Source: Catenuloplanes niger (lineage in GTDB: Bacteria; Actinomycetota; Actinomycetes; Mycobacteriales; Micromonosporaceae). From it: a DNA stretch of 64,000 bases. Where the stretch lies: assembly GCF_031458255.1 (NCBI RefSeq), contig NZ_JAVDYC010000001.1, forward strand, positions 2,427,001-2,491,000, given 5' to 3'. The position numbers and the translations under genes were made by a program. Below the pieces are notes generated by a model. It was not told where the DNA came from and searched no databases. It worked only from the letters and a program-made list of their open reading frames with translations. Within the stretch, counting starts at the first letter, position 1; each line of letters opens with the position of its first letter. Positions 57,850 through 64,000 of the stretch are shown here, piece after piece.

Positions 57850-59033
57850 CGCGCCCTCCGGGGCCTCGGGGTCTTCGCGCCGGCGGCCGGCGCGGCGGCG
57901 TATCGGGCGGCGGCCGGGCGGGCACCGATCCCGTTCTCTGACCGAGCGATCAGGTTGAAGCGCTCCAGCACGGCCAGCGCCTCCGCGAGCAGGCGCTGCG
58001 CGCCGCCGTCGGAGCGGTAGGTGCGCGCCCACCCGGGCAGCTCCGCGAACCGGGCGGCGATCTGCTCGGCCAGCGCCGCGTGCGGCACCGGCTCCGGGTG
58101 CGCGGCCAGGACCGAGTCGAGCAGCAGCAGCGCGGTCTGGCCGGGCACGCTGTTCTCCGCCGGGAAGCGCTCGTCGGTGGCGACCGCGTCCGGGTCTATC
58201 GCGAGCATGCCCTCGGCGCGCTCCTCCAGCTGGAGCCCGGCCTCCTCGACCGCGGCCCGGACCGCGCGGCGGCCGGGGGCACCGGTCGCGTACGCCCGCT
58301 CCGCCTCGGGCAGCTCGTCGAAGTAGACCACCGGGTCGTCGAGCAGGCGGCGGACCAGCGAGTGCCGCAGCCGGTCCGCGTCGTCGTCGTAGCGGTCCTC
58401 GCGGACCAGCGCGGGCAGGTCCGGGCCGGGCAGCCGGGACGGGGACTGCGGCGCCGCGAGCAGCCGGGCCAGCCGGGTCGGGTCCACCCGGTAGAGCACC
58501 TTCGCGTCCGCGTGCTCCAGGTAGGCGTCGGTGCTGCCGTCGGTCGCGGTGAGCACGCCGAACCGTTCCAGCAGCAGCAGCGCGTCCACGTAGGCGCGCC
58601 GGTCCTCGCGGCTGGCGCTGTCGAACGTGGGTATCGCCGGCTCGACCGCGGTGGCCTGGGCCAGCCGCCCGGCCAGGATGCCGATCGTGGTGACCTGGCC
58701 GGTCAGCAGCTCGGCGGCGAGCACGCTGAACAACGCGTACCGCCGGCGGTCGAACGGGTCCTGGTTGCCGCGCAGGCGGCGGGCCGGCCGGGTGCCGTCC
58801 GGGCGTGCGGAGACCTTCGCCAGCCGGGCGTAGCCCTGCCGGGCCTCCACGGACAGCCGCCAGCCGGTGTGCTCGTCGAACCACGGCACCAGCTCGGCCG
58901 CGTGCCGGGCGACCAGGAAGAAGTCGTCCGGGTCGGCGGCGCGGGTGAGCAGCGGCCGGGCCAGCAGCGCGCGGATCGCCTGGGCCCGCTCGGTGCCGCG
59001 CTGCCGGTCGAGCTCCGATCGCAGATCGGTCAC
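57846..59033 (-). CDS. jetB: Wadjet type II JetB (TIGR02678, MukE-like)
   Basis: A 395-residue protein from GTG 59033, coupled by GTGA to jetA. Family features are RALLARPLLTRAADPDDFFL, RRLRGNQDPFDRRRYALFSV and VYFDELPEAERAYATG, followed by a winged-helix C-terminal part. It is predicted to be the MukE-like subunit linking JetA and JetC. The last 25 residues are an Ala/Arg/Pro tail overlapping the jetC start. Confidence 0.88.
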   Translation of the reverse strand: MTDLRSELDRQRGTERAQAIRALLARPLLTRAADPDDFFLVARHAAELVPWFDEHTGWRLSVEARQGYARLAKVSARPDGTRPARRLRGNQDPFDRRRYALFSVLAAELLTGQVTTIGILAGRLAQATAVEPAIPTFDSASREDRRAYVDALLLLERFGVLTATDGSTDAYLEHADAKVLYRVDPTRLARLLAAPQSPSRLPGPDLPALVREDRYDDDADRLRHSLVRRLLDDPVVYFDELPEAERAYATGAPGRRAVRAAVEEAGLQLEERAEGMLAIDPDAVATDERFPAENSVPGQTALLLLDSVLAAHPEPVPHAALAEQIAARFAELPGWARTYRSDGGAQRLLAEALAVLERFNLIARSENGIGARPAAARYAAAPAAGAKTPRPRRAR

Positions 59034-60610
59034 GCCGTCGCCTCGCGGCGGAAGTCGGTGCGCAGCGGGACCGGCGCGGCCTGACCGGGGCGGGACTCGC
59101 TGATCGAGACGATGAAGTCCGGCGCGACCAGCACGCCGCGCGCGGTGCGCAGGTAGGCCAGGTGGTGGTCGGGCGGCGGGAGCAGCACCACGACCAGGCG
59201 GCCGTCCGCGGTGGACGCGCGCCGCTCGCCGTCCCGGGCCGGCACGGTCAGCGCGCGGGCCAGCAGCTCCAGCAGGCGGGAGAAGCTGCCCTGGTCGAGC
59301 CGGGCGAACGCGGACAGCCGCACCGGGCCGGGCGTGGCCAGCCTCGACCACGCCTCCTCCAGTTCCAGCCGCTCGCGCAGCGCACGCTGCCGGCGCTGCT
59401 CGCGGATCTCCGTGGTGTCCCGCACCCGCGCGGTACGCGAGACCCGGTCGGACTGCCCGTGCGTGCGCAGCAGCGGCGAGACGTGCACGCCGGGCGCGCG
59501 GAACCAGGACGTGCCCGGCCCGACCGCGGTCGGGTCGTCCGGCGCCAGGTGGGTGTGCCGGGCGGACCACAGCCCGGTCGCGGCCGCCCACAGCTCGTGC
59601 GCGGCCTCGTCCGTCTCCGCGGCGGAGAACCAGCGGGCCAGCGCGCGGAAGTCCGCGGCCGGGCTGGACCCGCGCCGGCGGCTGTCGCTGAAGCGTTCCA
59701 GCGCCCGCATCAGCGACACGATCGCGCCGCGGGCGGTGTCGGACAGGTCCTCGACCCGGGCGCGCCCGCCGTCGGCCGGCCGGAACCAGTCACGCAGCCC
59801 GGCCCACCGGGTGGCGCGCCGCTCCAGGAAGCGCGGCGCCGGGTCGGCCTGGCCGGGCAGTACCGGCAGGTCCGCGCCGCGCAGCGCCCGCGCGTGCAGC
59901 GCCTCGACGCCGTGCTCCTCGACCCGGGCCACGGCCTCGGCCACGGTGAGCCGGCGGGTGTCCAGGTCGGTCACGAACTCCGTCAGGTACGCGATCGTGG
60001 CCTGCTTCAGCTCCTGGAACACGGCCGGGTCGGTGCCCTCGTCGCGCAGCAGGCGCTGCAGCCGGCCGGTGAACCGGACCACGCCGGACCGCAGCTCGGT
60101 GAGGTGGCCCTCCAGCTCGGCGAGCGCGGTGTGGATCCGCCGGTCGTCCGCGCCCTCGTCGCCGAGCAGCGCGTCCAGCTCGCCGAGCCGGGCCGCGATC
60201 GCGTCGAGCACCGAGGTCTGCAGCGCGCCGGAGCCGTCCAGCAGGTCGAGCGCGTGCAGCAGGCCCTGGTACGCCGCCTCGCCCTTGCGGCTCAGGGAGT
60301 AGTGCAGGTTGCGCCGCTCGTACTCCGCGGCGGAGGCGTAGTGCGCGGCGTGGTTCTGCGCGCGGTCGACCAGCCCGTGCTTGTGCAGCGCGCCGAGCGT
60401 GTACTCCAGGGACTCGTCGGAGACCGGCTCGTACCACCCGATCTCGGGCAGGCCGGCCAGGACCTCGTCGAACGTCAGCGCCGCGCGGAGCCGCTCGGCG
60501 GCCTCGCCGAACACCTGCATGACCGCGGTGTGCAGGTCGGACCGCTCGGTGGTGGTGAAGGCGAACATGTCCGCCGGCACGCGCCGGAAGGCAGGGCGTG
60601 CGTCGCTCAC
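59030..60610 (-). CDS. jetA: Wadjet type II JetA (TIGR02677, MukF-like kleisin)
   Basis: A 526-residue protein from GTG 60610 behind GGAGGAGGGG. Family blocks include FAFTTTERSDLHTAVMQVFG, an N-terminal winged helix (YTLGALHKHGLVDRAQNH), a helical middle and STADGRLVVVLLPPPDHHLA near the C-terminus. It should act as the kleisin subunit. It is the first gene of the operon, 207 nt downstream of the helicase gene on the same strand; the gap could hold its promoter. Confidence 0.88.
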   Translation of the reverse strand: MSDARPAFRRVPADMFAFTTTERSDLHTAVMQVFGEAAERLRAALTFDEVLAGLPEIGWYEPVSDESLEYTLGALHKHGLVDRAQNHAAHYASAAEYERRNLHYSLSRKGEAAYQGLLHALDLLDGSGALQTSVLDAIAARLGELDALLGDEGADDRRIHTALAELEGHLTELRSGVVRFTGRLQRLLRDEGTDPAVFQELKQATIAYLTEFVTDLDTRRLTVAEAVARVEEHGVEALHARALRGADLPVLPGQADPAPRFLERRATRWAGLRDWFRPADGGRARVEDLSDTARGAIVSLMRALERFSDSRRRGSSPAADFRALARWFSAAETDEAAHELWAAATGLWSARHTHLAPDDPTAVGPGTSWFRAPGVHVSPLLRTHGQSDRVSRTARVRDTTEIREQRRQRALRERLELEEAWSRLATPGPVRLSAFARLDQGSFSRLLELLARALTVPARDGERRASTADGRLVVVLLPPPDHHLAYLRTARGVLVAPDFIVSISESRPGQAAPVPLRTDFRREATA

Positions 60611-60817
60611 CCGCGTCCCCTCCTCCGCCGGTGCCTAAAAGTGTGCCGGGACCGATCGCGGACCCCATGGCAGGCTACAGGCCCGGCCCGGCTCGCGCTT
60701 TTCCCCGTATGCCCCTAAACCCGGACATTTCCGGCTTTTCCCAGGAGCCCGGAACGGAGAAACATCCACGACCACGACTTGACCCGCGACGCACACTCTG
60801 TGACGCCGGTCATAGGG

Positions 60818-62137
60818 TCAGCGCGGTGCGATCACCCGGTGCGCGGTGAGGTGGGCCAGGATGGAGTGGTTGGCCTCCCAGCCGTCCGGGAACTTGACCG
60901 GGACGTTGAGGTGCACCGGATCGGTCGACGGGTGCGCGTCCAGCAGGTCCGGGATGCCGGCCCGGGCCACCACGATGCAGGCGTGCCGATGCCGGGACGT
61001 GAGCACGCACAACCGGCCGGACTCCAGGTGGAACGCGGTGGCGTCGCGGCGGCCGGAGAGCGGGTGCAGCACCACCGTCACGTCGTACTCGCGGCCCTGC
61101 AGGCGGTTCGCGGTGTCCACAGTGATCGTCTCGCCGGGCGTGCCGCGCAGCAGGTTGCGGATGACCGCGGCCTGGTCGCGATGCGCGGTGCCGATCGCGA
61201 TCCGGCTCGCGTCGACCGGCGCGCCGTCCCGGGAGCGTTCGGAGACCGCGATCGCACCGGCCTCCAGCACCCGCAGCGCGAGCGCGGCACACGCGGCCGC
61301 GGCCTCCCCGTCGGTGCGCAGCGTGTGCCGGGCCGGCAGCTCGTAGAGCGCCCAGCCGGTCGCGGCGGCCTGCGCCACGGCCGCGCCGACCGGATCCGCG
61401 CCGGACCCGGTGTCCAGCACCAGCGAACGGTCGCCCGGTGACGTGCCCGCGCGGAAGCCGGTGAACGGGTAGAACGCGGGCGCGACCACCTCGGCCGCGG
61501 ACGGGGGCAGCCGCCAGGAGACCGGCAGCCGGTGGACCGGCAGGTCCGGGTTGTGGCGGAGCAGCACGGACACCGCGCTGAGCATCGGGTCCCAGGTCAG
61601 GCCGGTCCAGCGAGCGGACTCCACGGTGGAGAACGGGTCGAGCTGGCCGGGGTCGCCGACGAACAGCGCGCGGGAGAACCTGGACGCCACGCGCAGCAGC
61701 GCGTCCGAGCGCATCTGGTAGGCCTCGTCCACGATCGCCCAGGCCCAGGAGCCGTCGCCGACCGTGGCCCACTTCGCGGCCGTGGCGATGATCACCGAGC
61801 CCTGGCCGACATCGCCGATCTTGGCACCGACCGTGACCGACCGGTGCTGCGCGACGCGCTCGGACGCCCGGTAGTCACCGGCCGACAGGCGCCCGATCGG
61901 CAGCTCCGGCGCGGCGGTGGCGAGCCGGTCGATCAGGTCGTCGACCTGCTCGTTCGTCTGCGCGATGACGATCAGCTGCTCGCCCGCCGCGGCCAGCACC
62001 TGGGCGGCCCGGACCACCAGCGTGGACTTGCCGGCGCCGGGCGGTGAGTCCACCACCACGCCGCGGTGCGCACCGGTGCCGAGATCGGCCAGGACCGCGT
62101 CGACGACCGCGTTGGCCGCCGTTCCCGGTGACGTCAC
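60818..62137 (-). CDS. SF1 (Upf1-like) helicase/ATPase
   Basis: A 439-residue protein from GTG 62137 (GTGA overlap with the upstream gene). Motif I is DSPPGAGKSTLV (residues 30-41), Ia VIAQTNEQVDDLID, motif II AIVDEAYQM (DE-A-Y), III FVGDPGQLDPF, IV to VI include VSWRLPPSAAEVV, IGTAHRDQAAVIRNLL, VDTANRLQGREYDVTVV and VLTSRHRHACIVV. This is a compact AAA_11/AAA_12 core without accessory domains. It is the last of at least three coupled genes, directly upstream of the Wadjet genes. Confidence 0.85.
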   Translation of the reverse strand: MTSPGTAANAVVDAVLADLGTGAHRGVVVDSPPGAGKSTLVVRAAQVLAAAGEQLIVIAQTNEQVDDLIDRLATAAPELPIGRLSAGDYRASERVAQHRSVTVGAKIGDVGQGSVIIATAAKWATVGDGSWAWAIVDEAYQMRSDALLRVASRFSRALFVGDPGQLDPFSTVESARWTGLTWDPMLSAVSVLLRHNPDLPVHRLPVSWRLPPSAAEVVAPAFYPFTGFRAGTSPGDRSLVLDTGSGADPVGAAVAQAAATGWALYELPARHTLRTDGEAAAACAALALRVLEAGAIAVSERSRDGAPVDASRIAIGTAHRDQAAVIRNLLRGTPGETITVDTANRLQGREYDVTVVLHPLSGRRDATAFHLESGRLCVLTSRHRHACIVVARAGIPDLLDAHPSTDPVHLNVPVKFPDGWEANHSILAHLTAHRVIAPR

Positions 62138-63663
62138 GACCAGTCCTCCGCGGCCGCGTGGTCGCCCTGGTCGAGCGGGTCGTCCGCGATCGAGTACTGC
62201 GGCGGGCCGCCGTGCGTCCACGGCGTCTCCTCGCGGGACGGGAACGTGCCGGGCGGCGCGTAGCCGAGGCTGAGGCTGGTGTAGCAGATCCGCTCGCCCA
62301 CCTCGGGCACGCTGCCGGGCGGCGCGGTGAGCCCGCGGCCCATGCCGCCGGACAGCTCCAGCACCACCTCGGTCTTGTCGCCCTCCTCGACCGGCGTCAC
62401 GAAGATCACCCGCGCCCGCTGCGCCTGACGGGACGGCGAGACCAGCGTGGTGCCCTCGGTGAACAGCACCGGGTCCGTGGTGACGACCTGGATGCGCGGG
62501 CGCAGCACCGGGCGCTTGCCGGTGTCGTCGACCCGGGTCGGCGCGGAGAGCGTCACCTCGCCGACGAACGCCTCGCCGCCGAGCCGGTGCTCCGCCATGA
62601 TCAGCGGGTCGTCGAACGCGCGCTCGATCGCGTAGGACTGACCGGCGCGCTCCAGCTTGTGCAGCCGGGTGGCGGCCGCGACCGCGCCGTCCCGCCGGGC
62701 CTGCGGCGCGCCGCCGCCCTGGACGTAGAGCGAGAAGTCGCTGAACACGTCGCGGTCCTGCGCCCAGCGGCCGTCCACCGACGCGCCCGGCGGCATCGCC
62801 CGCATCACCCGCAGGCCGCGCCACATCAGTTCCCAGGTCGGCGCCAGCTGGCCGTGCAGCAGCTCCGTCAACTGCCGGTACGCCGCGCGCTCCGCCTCCG
62901 GGTCGTCCGCCTCGGTCGCGGCCCGGTAGACGTCCATCGCGGGACCGAGCACGTCGTTGTCGAAGCCGGGGTCAGTGGCCGGGCCGGCCGGCGGGCACAC
63001 CTCCGGGTCCTCGGCGAGCCGGGCGGCCGCGGCGCCGGTGGTGCCGGGCGGGGGCGCGATCCAGTTGACCAGCGAGCCCAGGTGCGCGTCCTCGTGGCCG
63101 CTCTGGCCCGTGGCCCAGTGCGCGGCGAGCAGGTCGGTCAGCGACAGCAGCATCGACGACCCGGGCTGCTCGGCCCGGTCCGCGAAGAACGTCAGCCACC
63201 GGCCCAGCAGCGGTACGTTCGGGTGCACCGGATAGTCGCCGTCCGTGCGCCGGAACCGGGTGGACCGGCCGAACAGCCGGATGAAGCCGATGCCGGCCGG
63301 TGCGGGCACGATGATCTGCGGCGCCTCCAGGTAGCGGTAGCGCACGTCCCGCTTGCGGTCGGTGGGCACCGCCTCGGTCGCGCCGCAGAAGCCCTCCACG
63401 TAGGGCAGCAGGATGTCGGCGAGCCGGGCCGCGAAGTCGAAGCGCTGCCCACGGTCCCGCGGCTGCGGCACGATCAGCAGCTCCGGCCGGTCCTCCTCGG
63501 TGCCGACCATGGCGGCCAGCGGCGCGTTCGCCTCACCGGCCATGGTCAGCGGGATGAACACCAGCGGCAGGTCGGAGAGGTACGCGTGCCGTACCGTGGC
63601 GATCGGTTGTGCTCGGCCCGCCGCGACCGCCTGCGCCTTGGCCAGCGCGGTGAGCGTGCTCAC
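62134..63663 (-). CDS. Uncharacterised protein coupled to SF1 helicase
   Basis: A 509-residue cytoplasmic protein from GTG 63663, overlapping by 4 nt at both ends with its neighbours. It has no motif I recognise. Notable blocks are YRYLEAPQIIVPAPAGIGF, NVPLLGRWLTFFADRAEQPG, LTELLHGQLAPTWELMWRGL and the C-terminal TPVEEGDKTEVVLELSGGMG, GERICYTSLSLGY. The tight coupling implies a stable complex or shared pathway with the helicase and the Cys-cluster protein. Confidence 0.75.
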   Translation of the reverse strand: MSTLTALAKAQAVAAGRAQPIATVRHAYLSDLPLVFIPLTMAGEANAPLAAMVGTEEDRPELLIVPQPRDRGQRFDFAARLADILLPYVEGFCGATEAVPTDRKRDVRYRYLEAPQIIVPAPAGIGFIRLFGRSTRFRRTDGDYPVHPNVPLLGRWLTFFADRAEQPGSSMLLSLTDLLAAHWATGQSGHEDAHLGSLVNWIAPPPGTTGAAAARLAEDPEVCPPAGPATDPGFDNDVLGPAMDVYRAATEADDPEAERAAYRQLTELLHGQLAPTWELMWRGLRVMRAMPPGASVDGRWAQDRDVFSDFSLYVQGGGAPQARRDGAVAAATRLHKLERAGQSYAIERAFDDPLIMAEHRLGGEAFVGEVTLSAPTRVDDTGKRPVLRPRIQVVTTDPVLFTEGTTLVSPSRQAQRARVIFVTPVEEGDKTEVVLELSGGMGRGLTAPPGSVPEVGERICYTSLSLGYAPPGTFPSREETPWTHGGPPQYSIADDPLDQGDHAAAEDWS

Positions 63664-64000
63664 GGCACGAGCTCCGCGCGGAGCCGATAGGCGGCCTGGA
63701 GCATCGCGGCGGCCTCGGCCTGCTCCGGCTCCGGCTCGATCCGGCCGCTGGCCAGCGCCAGCACGGTCTGCACGTCCTCGATGCCGCCCAGTTCCTCGCG
63801 CACCGACCGGCCCAGCACCGCGGTGGACGTGCGCGCCTCGCTGCGGCAGAAGAAGGACAGCTCGCAGGTGGCCAGGCAGTCCGGCGCGTACCGGGCGGGC
63901 ACGGCCGCGACGTCCGCGGCCAGGGCGGCCGGGTCGCGGGCGGGCTCACCGTCGTCGCCGGCCGCCAGGTCGAACGAGATGCCGTCCGGCAGCGTGTCCA
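63660..64000 (-). CDS. C-terminal end of a Cys-cluster protein, possibly nuclease-related (partial)
   Basis: Only the last 113 codons are visible; the start lies beyond the window. APDCLATCELSFFCRSEA carries a C-x3-C-x5-C cluster that resembles the C-terminal Fe-S cysteines of RecB/AddB/Cas4-type nucleases, but the nuclease core is not visible, so this is weak. A helical tail (GGIEDVQTVLALASG, AAAMLQAAYRLRAELVP) follows. It is coupled by GTGA to the next gene. Confidence 0.6.
   Translation of the reverse strand, partial: DTLPDGISFDLAAGDDGEPARDPAALAADVAAVPARYAPDCLATCELSFFCRSEARTSTAVLGRSVREELGGIEDVQTVLALASGRIEPEPEQAEAAAMLQAAYRLRAELVP

Noticed and set aside
53242-58020. A 1592-codon plus-strand ORF opposite jetC
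   Set aside because: Antisense shadow of a coiled-coil gene; no recognisable domains.

Overview
This 64 kb window is high-GC DNA (codon third positions almost all G or C, many GTG starts, long spurious antisense ORFs). It most likely comes from an actinomycete of the Micromonosporaceae type (Actinoplanes, Catenuloplanes or a relative). I infer this from gene content: secreted plant- and fungal-polymer hydrolases, an HrpA helicase of about 1300 residues, TIGR03089, FprA, Eis and many regulators. The genus is not proven.

Layout. 0-6 kb: end of a 5-oxoprolinase operon (pxpB-pxpC), an AraC regulator, an acyl-CoA-dehydrogenase-like flavoenzyme, a small HTH protein under twin palindromes, TIGR03089, a GntR regulator, a small membrane protein and a YiiX-like hydrolase. 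6-14 kb: a GH74 xyloglucanase with CBM2, a Pro/Ser-rich secreted protein and hrpA. 13.6-14.7 kb: gene-free, made of minisatellites and inverted repeats. 14.7-21 kb: a Nudix-HTH / vWA / adenylosuccinate-synthetase-like operon and a membrane GGDEF-EAL protein. 21-28 kb: a Tat-type 5'-nucleotidase, an acyltransferase, one protein that joins an ECF sigma factor, zinc anti-sigma motif, membrane segment and GH128 hydrolase, and a GH13/CBM20 alpha-amylase behind MalR-type boxes.

28-35 kb is a complete mannitol-type PTS locus on the minus strand: DeoR regulator, PfkB kinase, EIIC, EIIB, EIIA, zinc dehydrogenase, HPr and enzyme I. 35-41 kb: FprA, Eis-like acetyltransferase, a DUF218-like protein, a maltokinase-cap-like protein and a frameshifted HEAT-repeat gene. 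41-46 kb: a LacI regulator with a GH81 beta-1,3-glucanase flanked by LacI-type operators, then a lipoprotein. 46-51 kb: a 29-residue membrane peptide, a DUF gene, an RNA region with two tRNA-like elements whose halves lie in reversed (circularly permuted) order, a cutinase, DedA, a two-component system and a MarR regulator.

51-64 kb looks like a defence or accessory region. It holds an amidohydrolase that has lost its catalytic core, repeat islands, a SWIM zinc-finger gene, jetC-jetB-jetA of a type II Wadjet plasmid-defence operon with no jetD next to them, and a coupled operon of an SF1 helicase, an unknown protein and a Cys-cluster protein that runs off the window.

Most notable: (1) the permuted tRNA-like pair at 47.15-47.43 kb; (2) a roughly 74-bp repeat found three times, each 12-24 nt after a stop codon and in the same orientation as that gene; (3) the Wadjet operon without jetD; (4) the sigma factor-GH128 fusion. 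All assignments were made by reading motifs; no database search was run.
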